DNA from: an uncultured Pelagibacteraceae bacterium
Lineage (GTDB): Bacteria > Pseudomonadota > Alphaproteobacteria > Pelagibacterales > Pelagibacteraceae
Assembly: GCA_902571095.1 (NCBI GenBank)
Contig: CACGAV010000003.1
Span: 1 to 57,500, forward strand
DNA: 57,500 nucleotides
Reading direction: 5' to 3'
Made by a program: the position numbers and the translations under genes. A model generated the notes under the pieces. That model worked only from the letters and a program-made list of their open reading frames with translations, did not search any database and had not been told where the DNA came from. The stretch's first letter is position 1. Every line of letters begins with the position of its first letter. Shown here in pieces: positions 16,832-25,521 of this stretch.

Positions 16832-17776
16832 CTAGATATACATTCCTTCTTTGATTTTAATAATATTATACATGAGATCGTTTAGAGGAGTTTTTACCCC
16901 ATGTTTTTTTCCAATTTTTGAAACAGCACCACTTATAAAATCTATTTCTGTTTTTCTATTCTTCAATACATCAAATGCCATTGAGGATTTATTAGTTTGT
17001 CTGGAGTCTACTATTCTATTAAACATTTCTAGACAGTCTTTCTCGCTGACATCTACCCCATCTGCTTTAGCAACTTCTCTTGTCTCTAAGATTATTTCTT
17101 TGCCTAGATTTCGTGACATGTCCTGATTTTTATTTGCGATATACAGATCTGTGTGATGGAGATCAAATATTGCAGAAAGTGGTCCTATCGCTGTAAGTGC
17201 AAATAATTTCATCCATTTTCTTCTTTTAATATCTTCTTCCGCGATAGTTTCTAAACCGTGTGATGTAAATGTTTCTGCAAGATCTTTTACCCTTTGGCTG
17301 TGGCCACCATCATACTCTCCAATCCAAGATGGTAAACTTGCATGATTTTGAATAATGCCAGGGCCTTGAATACTAGATGCTTGAGTAGTTGATCCTCCCA
17401 AAACTTTATCTTTTCCAGCTATATTTTGCATTATTTCCTCATGTCCTATTCCATTTTGAAAAGACATAAGCATAGTTTTATCACCTATTATATTTTTTGA
17501 ATTTGTAAGTGCCTTCTCTAACGCAGTTGCTTTACACATTATAATTATGGCATCAACTGGTTGTAAAGTTTTTGGATCTGTTGTTGCTTTGATTTTTACA
17601 ATTCTATCGCCACCATGACCCATCATTTTGAGACCTTTATTATTTATCTCATCAACATGGTCTTTCCACACATCAATTAAAACTACACTTAATCCTTTTT
17701 CTGCAAGCAAACCTCCGAAGAGACAGCCCATAGCGCCCGCACCTAGTACAGCGACTTTGAGATTTTTATTAACCAT
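16832..17776 (-). CDS. Ketopantoate reductase family oxidoreductase (PanE/ApbA-like)
   Basis: 314 residues. The N-terminal NADP-binding VLGAGAMGCLFGGLLAEKG is at about 9-27, SFQNGIGHEE near 104-113 holds the conserved Asn-Gly of the family, and the KRRKWMKLFALTAIGPLSAI segment near 184-203 carries the usual catalytic-lysine region. Classic PanE reduces 2-dehydropantoate. Here it lies between LivH (0 bp spacing) and an acyl-CoA synthetase rather than with pantothenate genes, so reduction of another 2-keto acid is plausible. Confidence 0.8.
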   Translation of the reverse strand: MVNKNLKVAVLGAGAMGCLFGGLLAEKGLSVVLIDVWKDHVDEINNKGLKMMGHGGDRIVKIKATTDPKTLQPVDAIIIMCKATALEKALTNSKNIIGDKTMLMSFQNGIGHEEIMQNIAGKDKVLGGSTTQASSIQGPGIIQNHASLPSWIGEYDGGHSQRVKDLAETFTSHGLETIAEEDIKRRKWMKLFALTAIGPLSAIFDLHHTDLYIANKNQDMSRNLGKEIILETREVAKADGVDVSEKDCLEMFNRIVDSRQTNKSSMAFDVLKNRKTEIDFISGAVSKIGKKHGVKTPLNDLMYNIIKIKEGMYI

Positions 17777-18814
17777 TTATGCTTTCATTTTAACTTGCAC
17801 ACCAAAGAAACCAGTTGGTTTTATAAGTAAGACTACTATCATCAATAAAAATGCGTAAGCGTCTTTATGACTTCCAGAAATAAAAAAAGCACATGATGTT
17901 TCAAAAAGACCCACGGTGAAACCACCAACGATTGCACCTGGCAAACTTCCAAACCCTCCGACAACTGCAGATGCAAAAGCTTTTAATAAAATTATATAAC
18001 CCATATAAACTACTACTTGATATGTAGGTCCAACTAAAGTTCCTGCTAATCCTGCAAGAGCACAAGCTATTCCAAATATAATCGAAATATAAAGTGGAAC
18101 GTTAATTCCAACTAAGTTGGAGATTACCTTTGAGTGCGCTACGGCTCGAACACCTAAGCCCATTTTAGTTTTATTTAAAAAGAAATATAAAGCTCCTGCC
18201 ACAGTAAATCCTGTAACCAACATCCATAAATATGTCATTGGCAACGTCACGCCACCTATATTAATTGGTAATCCTAAATCTGCATGAAAAGGATGTGCTG
18301 TTGGATTCCAAATTATGTAAGCTAAGTTTAATAAGACAACTGATAAGCCAAAACCACAAATAATAATTCCCATTCCAGCAACGGTATAACCACCACCTTT
18401 TTTTGTTAATGGTCTTAAAAAAACCCTTTCTATTAAAACACCAAAGAGACCCATGATAACAAATGCAAAAAATAATCCAATTACATAACCTACCCATCCG
18501 TAAGCATCAGGAAAAATTGCGTAAATTAATTCTCCATCGATTAGAAAATTATAAACTGTTAAACCAGTAAATGCTCCAAGCATGAAAAATTCTCCGTGTG
18601 AAAAATTAACTACATCTAGTCCTGTATAAATTAGAGAAATTCCTACAGCTACTAGTCCGTAAATTATTCCCACAGTGATACCGATAATTAATACACCTTT
18701 AAGAGACTCTAGGTTCATATCTGGGCTCATACTGATGTATCCTAGAAAAATTAATGTAAAAACTAACATCAAAGTATTTTCAACTTTTCTTGTAAGTTTA
18801 AAACCTTTAAACAT
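17777..18814 (-). CDS. livH: Branched-chain-type ABC importer, permease LivH
   Basis: About 345 residues from the ATG at 18814; an upstream in-frame GTG (18835) would extend it into livF. At least eight hydrophobic segments are visible. The LivH marks are GLVAVGISLIYTGLDVVNFSHGEFFMLGAF (about 60-90) and the EAA-like loop KAFASAVVGGFGSLPGAIVGG near 290-310. The N-terminus is longer than in E. coli LivH by some 30-40 residues. It is the inner-membrane half of the importer completed by LivM, LivG, LivF and LivK in this window. Confidence 0.9.
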   Translation of the reverse strand: MFKGFKLTRKVENTLMLVFTLIFLGYISMSPDMNLESLKGVLIIGITVGIIYGLVAVGISLIYTGLDVVNFSHGEFFMLGAFTGLTVYNFLIDGELIYAIFPDAYGWVGYVIGLFFAFVIMGLFGVLIERVFLRPLTKKGGGYTVAGMGIIICGFGLSVVLLNLAYIIWNPTAHPFHADLGLPINIGGVTLPMTYLWMLVTGFTVAGALYFFLNKTKMGLGVRAVAHSKVISNLVGINVPLYISIIFGIACALAGLAGTLVGPTYQVVVYMGYIILLKAFASAVVGGFGSLPGAIVGGFTVGLFETSCAFFISGSHKDAYAFLLMIVVLLIKPTGFFGVQVKMKA

Positions 18815-19532
18815 TTGCTGTTGTACCTCCCCCACCTAAATATGAATCTTTCACAGACTCGTCGTACATCAATTTTTTAGACTCTCCCTCAACATTAATT
18901 ACTCCGTCCTTTATTACATAACCGTAATCTGCAAGCAAAAGAGCCATTCTAACATTTTGTTCTACTACCAAAACTGTTAGGCCATCTTTTCTAATTTTAT
19001 TAATATTTTTAAAAATATCTAAAACAATTTGGGGTGCTAGCGCTGCACTTGGTTCATCTAGCATGATCATCTTAGGATTTGACATTAAACCTCTCCCAAT
19101 ACAAAGCATTTGTAATTCACCACCTGATAAAGTTGCAGCCAACTGGCTTTTTCTTTCATTTAATCTTGGAAAATAATTAAAAACTTTTTCTATATTATCA
19201 TTTAATGTTTGCTTTGATTTAAGTGTAAAACCTCCTAATCTTAAATTTTCCAAAACTGTCATAGCAGGAAAAACGTCTTTTCCTTGAGTGACTTGAACCA
19301 AACCTTTTTCTACAATGTTGTGTGGCGGTAAATTTTGAATGTCTTCTCCATTAAAATTTATACTTCCTTTCCAAGTTCTAATTATTCCTGAGCAAGCTTT
19401 TAATATAGTGGACTTGCCTGTTCCATTTCCGCCAAGCAGTGCAACTATAGATTGATTGTCTACTTTCATATTGGCTCCGTTTAGTATCTGTACTGAGCCG
19501 TAGCCTGAAATTAAGTTTTTTATTTTGAGCAT
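18807..19532 (-). CDS. livF: Branched-chain-type ABC importer, ATPase LivF
   Basis: 241 residues with Walker A GGNGTGKST near residue 34, the Q-loop VQVTQGKDVFP near 79, signature LSGGELQML near 135, Walker B MIMLDEPSAAL near 155 and switch His replaced in VVEQNV near 190 as usual for LivF. It energises import together with LivG. First gene of the minus-strand arm; its ATG is 105 bp from the divergent livK start. The 3' end overlaps livH slightly. Confidence 0.93.
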   Translation of the reverse strand: MLKIKNLISGYGSVQILNGANMKVDNQSIVALLGGNGTGKSTILKACSGIIRTWKGSINFNGEDIQNLPPHNIVEKGLVQVTQGKDVFPAMTVLENLRLGGFTLKSKQTLNDNIEKVFNYFPRLNERKSQLAATLSGGELQMLCIGRGLMSNPKMIMLDEPSAALAPQIVLDIFKNINKIRKDGLTVLVVEQNVRMALLLADYGYVIKDGVINVEGESKKLMYDESVKDSYLGGGGTTANV

Positions 19533-19537
19533 AGCTG

Positions 19538-19566
19538 TTGACTTAAAATTGTTTATTTAATCTAAT
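19538..19566 (+). promoter_or_regulatory. Sigma70-type promoter for livK
   Basis: TTGACT at 19538-19543 and TCTAAT at 19561-19566 are separated by exactly 17 bp, close to the consensus. The predicted start near 19573 gives a leader of about 65 nt that contains the hairpin at 19586-19612 and the strong Shine-Dalgarno of livK. Confidence 0.7.
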
Positions 19567-19585
19567 ACATTTAATTAAATTAATG

Positions 19586-19612
19586 CTTTGGCGTCAATTA
19601 AAAACGCCGAAG
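19586..19612 (+). other. Stem-loop in the livK leader
   Basis: CTTTGGCGT and ACGCCGAAG can form a 9-bp stem (one T-G pair) around a 9-nt loop, in a leader that is otherwise AT-only. There is no U-run after it, so it is not a terminator in the livK direction. It may protect the 5' end of an abundant mRNA or be a small regulatory element. Confidence 0.6.
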
Positions 19613-19626
19613 ATATAAATTAAAAA

Positions 19627-19633
19627 AAGGGGG
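19627..19633 (+). promoter_or_regulatory. Strong ribosome binding site of livK
   Basis: AAGGGGG lies 4 nt before the ATG of livK, one of the strongest purine-rich sites in the window. It fits the expected very high expression of a periplasmic binding protein. Confidence 0.7.
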
Positions 19634-19637
19634 AAAC

Positions 19638-20834
19638 ATGAAAAAAATAAATATAATTTTTTCAAGTTTATTACTCGCTGTTAGTTTACTGGTTACTTCA
19701 GTAGCACAAGCTAAAGACATCAAAATTGGTGTTTCATTTAGAATGCTTTCTGACGTTGGCTATAAACATGGTGAGTTAATTCAAGATACTGTTGCGGAGT
19801 GGAATTCTTCTGGCGGTATTAACGGAAAAAAAGTTGATTTGATACTTTACAATGATGAATGTAAATCTGAGAAAGGTGTTGCAAATGCTACGAAGCTTGC
19901 ATACCAAGATAACGTTCACGTTATAATCGGATCTAGCTGTAGTTCAGTTACTTTACCAATGGTACCAGTAATTACTAAAGCTAAAGTTCCACAAATCATT
20001 CCGCATTCAACAAGTTCAAAAATCACATTAACAGGAAGTGAATGGATATTCAGAGTTCCTGTTTCATCTAGATTTTACAAAATAGTACAAGCTAAGTTCA
20101 CAGCAGAAAATGCTGGTACGAAGATAGCTCATATCTATGTACCTGACCAAGCTAGTATGGACTTTTCTAAATCTATGATTGCTTACGTGAAAGATGAATA
20201 CGGTGTTGATCCTGTTTATGAAGCGCAAGCTGGAGAAAAAGAAACTGACTTTAGATCTTACTTATTAAAAGCTAAAGCAACAAATCCAGACGCACTTGTA
20301 TGTTCAGGTTTAGTAGATGAAACAGTTCGTTGCTTAGTTCAATCTTACGAAGTGGGAATACCTAAGAGCGTAGCTAGAGTTGCAAACTCTGTAGCATCAA
20401 AAGTAGAAGTACCGACTAACGCTGGTAAAGCAGCTGTTGGTGTATCTTATGCTGCTGCTTTCGCTGCTTCTGACACAAGACCAATCGCTAAAAAATTTGT
20501 TAAACATATTAAAAGTACATATGGCGTAGTACCTGGCCATGACTTCTCTCAAATGGAGGACTTATTAACTATGTTAAAACCTGCTTTAGAAAAAGCAGAA
20601 AAAGGATTTAGCGGTGATCTTACATCTGATAGAAAAGCTGTAAGAGACGCTATTGCTGGTATAACTAACTTTACTGGTTTAGCTTCAGGACCAATCAGCT
20701 TCTGTGCTGCTGGTTCGCCTGAGTGTAGAGATGGTAATAGAACACCTGTTATGATCGAGTACACAAAAGGTGGTAAAAACTGGAAGACTAAAGTAGCTGG
20801 TACAGTTACGTTTAACGCTAGTGCTGGTCTTTAA
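19638..20834 (+). CDS. livK: Periplasmic substrate-binding protein of branched-chain-type ABC importer (LivK-like)
   Basis: 398 residues. A clear signal peptide ends at SVAQA-KD (cleavage after about residue 25), followed by KIGVSFRMLSDVGYKHG and a type I periplasmic-binding fold (peripla_BP_6). IIGSSCSSVTLPMVPVI near 98-114 is the ligand-binding part of lobe 1. It delivers amino acids or related carboxylates to LivHM. The coding sequence is richer in GC and cysteine than its neighbours, suggesting strong selection for expression. It has its own promoter and a strong terminator. The ligand cannot be stated; linkage to a carboxylate catabolic operon suggests it may not be a branched-chain amino acid. 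Confidence 0.9.
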   Translation: MKKINIIFSSLLLAVSLLVTSVAQAKDIKIGVSFRMLSDVGYKHGELIQDTVAEWNSSGGINGKKVDLILYNDECKSEKGVANATKLAYQDNVHVIIGSSCSSVTLPMVPVITKAKVPQIIPHSTSSKITLTGSEWIFRVPVSSRFYKIVQAKFTAENAGTKIAHIYVPDQASMDFSKSMIAYVKDEYGVDPVYEAQAGEKETDFRSYLLKAKATNPDALVCSGLVDETVRCLVQSYEVGIPKSVARVANSVASKVEVPTNAGKAAVGVSYAAAFAASDTRPIAKKFVKHIKSTYGVVPGHDFSQMEDLLTMLKPALEKAEKGFSGDLTSDRKAVRDAIAGITNFTGLASGPISFCAAGSPECRDGNRTPVMIEYTKGGKNWKTKVAGTVTFNASAGL

Positions 20835-20847
20835 TAACTAAAATTTA

Positions 20848-20882
20848 TGAGCGGTAGTTTAATTACTACCGCTCATTTTTTA
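20848..20882 (+). terminator. Rho-independent terminator after livK
   Basis: GAGCGGTAGT and ACTACCGCTC form a perfect 10-bp GC-rich stem with a 6-nt loop (20849-20874), followed by ATTTTTTAA. It is the clearest intrinsic terminator in the window and would reduce livM/livG transcription relative to livK. Confidence 0.93.
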
Positions 20883-20901
20883 ATCTTAAGGCAATAAAAT
20901 A

Positions 20902-21891
20902 ATGGATAAATTTAAAGAAATTATAAGACAATATCCTTTCTTAGGTTTTATTATTGCTTTTATAATTTTAATGTTAGTGCCATCTGTTTTTTTTACAGAT
21001 TTATATCAATCACATTTAGCAAGTTTAATTTGTATCAATATCATTGTTGCTGCAGGACTAAATATTGTGAAAGGGTTTTGCGGTCAGGTTACTGTAGGAC
21101 ATGTTGGGATATATGCAGTCGGTTCATACACCGCTGGATGTATGTTTTTATATTTAGGTTCCGGTTTATGGTTAACCTTGCCTGCAGCAATATTAATAGC
21201 TGGTTTATTTGGTATGGCTTTCGCAATTCCATCTTTTAGATTAGAAGGTCCATATTTAGCCTTAGCTACCCTTGGTGGTGGAGAAGCAATACGATTGTTT
21301 ATTGAAAACGGAGATTTTTTTATGTCAACTTATGGAATTTCCAATATACCTCAGCCAATAATTTTTGGAGTACCTTTTGATACTCCTGATAAATATTACT
21401 ACATCGCAATGCCTATAATGCTGATAGCAATATATTTTTCATTTAGTGTTTTAAGATCGTCAGTTGGAAGAGCTTTTATGGCGGTTAGAGAAGATCCAAT
21501 TTCTGCAGCAGCATCAGGAATAAATGTAAAAAAACATAAAATGTTAGCTTTTGTTTTAAGCGCAATGTTTGCAGGAGGCGCAGGTGCAGTATACGCTCAT
21601 TTACCTCCAGGATATATTCATCCAAATAATTATACTGTAATTGAAATGGTAACTTTCTTAGCGATGGTTGTTTTTGGTGGTTTGGGTCATATTTGGGGAG
21701 GAATAATTGGAGCGATTATTATTACGATTGTTTATGATTTAACAAGGCCACTTTATGAGTATCAATTATTTATTTTTGGATTAACAATAGTATTTACAAT
21801 TCTATTTATGCCCAAAGGCATTGGTGGATTTATTGACAAATACTTTATTGATAGAAGATTTAAAACCAAAACAGGAGCATCGAGTAAATAA
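20902..21891 (+). CDS. livM: Branched-chain-type ABC importer, permease LivM
   Basis: 329 residues with about eight to nine membrane segments. LivM marks: NIIVAAGLNIVKGFCGQVTVGHVGIYAVGSYTAG near 48-80, FRLEGPYLALATLGGGEAIRLF near 110-130, and the EAA loop MVVFGGLGHIWGGIIGAIII near 250-270. Second permease half of the importer. It is 67 bp after livK, beyond the terminator, and its last base pair overlaps the livG start. Confidence 0.92.
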   Translation: MDKFKEIIRQYPFLGFIIAFIILMLVPSVFFTDLYQSHLASLICINIIVAAGLNIVKGFCGQVTVGHVGIYAVGSYTAGCMFLYLGSGLWLTLPAAILIAGLFGMAFAIPSFRLEGPYLALATLGGGEAIRLFIENGDFFMSTYGISNIPQPIIFGVPFDTPDKYYYIAMPIMLIAIYFSFSVLRSSVGRAFMAVREDPISAAASGINVKKHKMLAFVLSAMFAGGAGAVYAHLPPGYIHPNNYTVIEMVTFLAMVVFGGLGHIWGGIIGAIIITIVYDLTRPLYEYQLFIFGLTIVFTILFMPKGIGGFIDKYFIDRRFKTKTGASSK

Positions 21892-22688
21892 TGCTATTAA
21901 AAACAAATAAATTAATGAAAGCATTTGGTGGATTAAAAGCAATAAATAAAGTTGATTTTGAATTGCCAGCAAACGAAATTAGAGGAATTATCGGCCCAAA
22001 TGGTTCGGGAAAAAGTACTTTTTTTAATTTAGTATCTGGTGTTTATGAGCCAGATCCAGGTAGCTACATCGAGTTTGATGGTAAGGATATTACTAATGAG
22101 CCTCCACACAAGGTTGGAGAGCTTGGATTAGCTAGAACATTTCAATTACTGAGGTTGTATCAAGATATGTCGGTAATAAATAATGTAATGTCCGGTTATC
22201 ACACTTTAGTGCCATATAGTTTTATTGATGCTGTTACTGGTAGAAAAAAAATATGGGATCAAGAGAAAAACATTAAAGAGGAAATGATGGAACTTCTTTC
22301 TTTTGTAGGCTTGGCTGACTACGCAGAGTTAAATGCAAGTGAACTATCAGGAGGTCAAAGAAGACTTCTTGTTTTAGCTAGAGCTATTGCAGGAAAACCA
22401 AAATTATTAATGTTGGACGAACCTGCTGCAGGTCTATCACCAGTGAACGTTGATAATTTGATGAAGATATTAATGCGGTTAAAAGAAAAATACGGCTTAA
22501 CACTAATTATAATTGAGCACATATTAAAAGTGGTTATGGATACCTGTAGTAAAGTTACAGTTCTTGATCATGGTGAAAAGATAGCAGAGGGTACCCCTAC
22601 CCAGATCAAGGATGATAATGCTGTAATTGAGGCTTATTTAGGTAAAAAAATGGATGACGAAGAAATGAGAAAGGCACTTGCGGTTTAA
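21891..22688 (+). CDS. livG: Branched-chain-type ABC importer, ATPase LivG
   Basis: 265 residues. Walker A GPNGSGKST near residue 36, LARTFQLLRLY near 78, signature LSGGQRRLL near 153, Walker B LLMLDEPAAGL near 176 and IIEHILKVVMD near 206 follow the LivG family. The C-terminus is slightly longer than average. Overlaps livM by one base (TAATG). It completes a full LivKHMGF set spread over two divergent arms. Confidence 0.92.
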   Translation: MLLKTNKLMKAFGGLKAINKVDFELPANEIRGIIGPNGSGKSTFFNLVSGVYEPDPGSYIEFDGKDITNEPPHKVGELGLARTFQLLRLYQDMSVINNVMSGYHTLVPYSFIDAVTGRKKIWDQEKNIKEEMMELLSFVGLADYAELNASELSGGQRRLLVLARAIAGKPKLLMLDEPAAGLSPVNVDNLMKILMRLKEKYGLTLIIIEHILKVVMDTCSKVTVLDHGEKIAEGTPTQIKDDNAVIEAYLGKKMDDEEMRKALAV

Positions 22689-22734
22689 TACAAAGAGTAT
22701 ATGATTTTAGTTAATAAACTAAGATTCTAAGACT

Positions 22735-23724
22735 GTGAAAAACAAAATAAATAAAGAGCTAAAAGCCAAAGGTTTCATAAGAATAAGAAACGTCCTTAAT
22801 TTTCAAAAAGATATCAAGCCAGTACTCAATGATTTAGAAGCAAAAGCTGATAAACTAATAGAAAAATACTTTACAACAAAGGAAGCGAAAAGATTATTTA
22901 AATTAAAGTTTCAGGATAAGTACTTTGCATTAACTAAAAAATCTGGGTTAACTTTTGAAAAGATTTTTAATAGTAGACCCCCACAAAACTTTAAAAAACA
23001 TGAAAATGTTGAATATTTTAATCCTGAATCAATATTCAATCTAATTAAATCGGATAAAATTTTAAATGTGGTTGAGAAAATTATTGGTAAAGAAATTTTT
23101 TCAAACCCAATACAAACTTTTAGGGTGAAAAAACCAAATATAAATTCAGGCAAAAATTTTATGGATGGTTTAATTGGTAGAACACCATGGCACCAAGATG
23201 AAGGAACTATGAATAAAAAAGCAAGATTCAAAACTGACTTGGTGACAGTCTGGATACCATTTACAAAAACTAATGCTAAGAATGGTTGTATGTTGGCTGT
23301 ACCTAAAAGTAATAAACTAGGTCTTTTAAATCACCATCACGGATCAAAAGGTCAGGTGGAAATAAAAAATTCAGAACTTATCCATAAATATAGCAAAATG
23401 GTTCCGCTTGAAGCTGACGTTGGCGATATAATTATTTTAGATAAAAGATTGATTCACTGTTCTCTTCCAAATGTTTCGAAAAATATTAGGATAAGTATGG
23501 ACATTAGGTTTCATAAAGCTGGTCAAAGTTCAGGTAGAGAACCACTACCAAGTTTTTATGTAAGAAGTGCCAAAAAAGAAAAAATCAAAGTTAAAACTTA
23601 CCAGCAGTGGGTCGCTCTTTGGAACAAAGCTTACATGAAATCATTAAACAAGGGTTATACATTTAAATATTATTTACCTATTTATAAACATTCCAAGCAA
23701 GATTATTCTAAGAAATTAAATTAA
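22735..23724 (+). CDS. Phytanoyl-CoA dioxygenase (PhyH) family protein
   Basis: 329 residues of Fe(II)/2-oxoglutarate-dependent dioxygenases. The HxD half of the iron triad is in TPWHQDEG near residue 149, the distal His in DKRLIHCSLPNV near 241, and the 2-oxoglutarate Arg in NIRISMDIRF shortly after. Such enzymes hydroxylate small organic substrates. The start is GTG at 22735. It follows livG by 46 bp and precedes a DMT exporter by 3 bp, so it probably works with imported or exported metabolites. Substrate unknown. Confidence 0.8.
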   Translation: MKNKINKELKAKGFIRIRNVLNFQKDIKPVLNDLEAKADKLIEKYFTTKEAKRLFKLKFQDKYFALTKKSGLTFEKIFNSRPPQNFKKHENVEYFNPESIFNLIKSDKILNVVEKIIGKEIFSNPIQTFRVKKPNINSGKNFMDGLIGRTPWHQDEGTMNKKARFKTDLVTVWIPFTKTNAKNGCMLAVPKSNKLGLLNHHHGSKGQVEIKNSELIHKYSKMVPLEADVGDIIILDKRLIHCSLPNVSKNIRISMDIRFHKAGQSSGREPLPSFYVRSAKKEKIKVKTYQQWVALWNKAYMKSLNKGYTFKYYLPIYKHSKQDYSKKLN

Positions 23725-23727
23725 TTA

Positions 23728-24651
23728 ATGAAATCAGTTACGGAAAGGGTCTACCTTACAGACTTTATTCTTGCATGCTTTGCTTATTTCCTGTTTGTAG
23801 GAAGTGACTCTATTGTTAAATATTTAGGTTCAGATTATTCAATTGTTCAAATTATTTTTGTAAATTCCTGGTTCGCTTTAATCCCAATAGTTTTATACAC
23901 ACAAACTTTAAACGGTTGGAGAAAATTAAAAAAAGCTAACTTTACAGTTCATTTTTTTAGAGCTTTAACAATGGCTTTAGCATTATTTTTCGGTTACACC
24001 GGTTTTTACCGATTACCAATGGTTACGATGTACAGCATTGTATTTTTAATTCCTTTGTTAATCACTCTTGGATCAGTTTTCTTTTTAGGTGAGGTGGTAA
24101 GATGGAAAAGGTTTACAGCAATATTGATTGGTTTTATTGGAGCAATAATTTCAATTAATCCTTTTGGTACAGAGTATGATAATTATATTTTTTTGGCGCT
24201 TTTCTGCCCAATATTTGCATCAGCAAGTTATTTAATAGTTAGAAAGTACGGCTTTAAAGAAAATTTATTTTCATTTTTGATTTATGGAAAAATATTAATG
24301 CTTGTTTTAACAGGAGTTTTTGCCTTATTTATTTTTAAGCCAGTCTCTTTAGACCACTTAATGTTAAATGGAGCGGCAGGATTAATGAGGGGAATTGCAA
24401 CAATTTTTGTGGTAAATGCAGCAAGACATTTACCCGGAGCTATTTTTGGCTCAATTCTATATGTACAAATATTTGGTGGGGTTTTAGTGGGTTATTTTGT
24501 TTTCTCTGAAATTCCAACACTAAATAATTATATCGGAAATATAATAATAATAGGCGCAGGTTTATATATTGTGTTTAGAGAAATGCAGCTTAAGAAAAAT
24601 ATTGTTACTTCAACAGCTAGACACCCGACTATCCCTATTAAAAAAGATTAA
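23728..24651 (+). CDS. DMT/EamA-family membrane transporter
   Basis: 307 residues with ten hydrophobic segments in two EamA repeats (about 15-145 and 155-290). The loop GEVVRWKRFTAILIGFIGAIIS near 124-145 and the matching second-half segment VFSEIPTLNNYIGNIIIIGAG are typical of this exporter family. Likely an inner-membrane permease for a small metabolite or amino acid. The 3' end overlaps the convergent PanB-like gene by 4 bp. Confidence 0.85.
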   Translation: MKSVTERVYLTDFILACFAYFLFVGSDSIVKYLGSDYSIVQIIFVNSWFALIPIVLYTQTLNGWRKLKKANFTVHFFRALTMALALFFGYTGFYRLPMVTMYSIVFLIPLLITLGSVFFLGEVVRWKRFTAILIGFIGAIISINPFGTEYDNYIFLALFCPIFASASYLIVRKYGFKENLFSFLIYGKILMLVLTGVFALFIFKPVSLDHLMLNGAAGLMRGIATIFVVNAARHLPGAIFGSILYVQIFGGVLVGYFVFSEIPTLNNYIGNIIIIGAGLYIVFREMQLKKNIVTSTARHPTIPIKKD

Positions 24652-25460
24652 AGTTTCTTTTTAAAATTTTCTAGAATTTCTTCACTAACATTTACTGAAT
24701 TTTCAGGCCTAGGAAACTTCCCCTCTAAACTATCTTTAATAAATGCTTTTAAGGCTTTAACTCTTTCGATTTCAATTTCATCTTTCATCTTTTTTAAATT
24801 TGTATAAGCTTTTGCATGTCTAGGGGACTTTTCTTGCTCACCACAGATATCATTCATGAAGAGATACATAACATCGGCTTTTTTTCCAGATCCAAGAGAT
24901 ACAGTAACAATACTTGTCCTTTTTGATATTTCCCCCATAATATTTTCAGGAATAACTTCACATTCGGCTGAAAAGGCCCCAGCATCTTCTAAACGTTTAA
25001 ATTTTTTATATAATTCGTATGCTTCATCAGCAGTTTTACCTACAGCTCTTAATCCACCAATCCATGTTGATTTTCTAGGAACTAAACCTAAATGACCCAT
25101 AACTGGAACATCTTCTTTTGCAAGTATAGTAACAACATCCATACTTCTAGCAGTCATAACCGCATCAGCACCATTCTCTAAAGCTTTAAAGGCACCACGT
25201 AACACATCTTCGGCTGTAGGATAATTATGTAGTTCAAGTGCTGCTGTATAAAAAAGAGATTTAGATCCTTCCCGAACCTTCTTAACATTTGAAGCACTTC
25301 CTATTATCATGTCAAAACCAGCTTCTTCAGCTGCTTTTGCCTCTAATGAATTATTTGCAGTTACTTGTGTAAGAATTTTTTTTCCTTTAGCTTTTATAAT
25401 ATCACCTACAGTGACAGTTCTTTTTGCAGGATTAGCCGCCCAAGTATAGATATTTTTCAT
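24648..25460 (-). CDS. PanB-like (ketopantoate hydroxymethyltransferase fold) protein lacking key residues
   Basis: 270 residues matching the PanB barrel over most of its length: VPVMGHLGLVPRKSTWIGGL near 118-137, then a Glu-containing segment AECEVIPENIMGEI near 163. The metal and substrate residues of true PanB are not found: the GDSLG loop is IIGSAS, the ADLPF aspartate is absent, and KIEGG reads MTARSM. It therefore probably acts on a different substrate. It is separate from pantothenate genes and lies 61 bp downstream of transaldolase on the same strand. Confidence 0.7.
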   Translation of the reverse strand: MKNIYTWAANPAKRTVTVGDIIKAKGKKILTQVTANNSLEAKAAEEAGFDMIIGSASNVKKVREGSKSLFYTAALELHNYPTAEDVLRGAFKALENGADAVMTARSMDVVTILAKEDVPVMGHLGLVPRKSTWIGGLRAVGKTADEAYELYKKFKRLEDAGAFSAECEVIPENIMGEISKRTSIVTVSLGSGKKADVMYLFMNDICGEQEKSPRHAKAYTNLKKMKDEIEIERVKALKAFIKDSLEGKFPRPENSVNVSEEILENFKKKL

Positions 25461-25521
25461 TTTTATATTTAACCAAATTATTCTATATTTTTCAATTTTG
25501 ACTATATTTTTTTGAGAAAAC

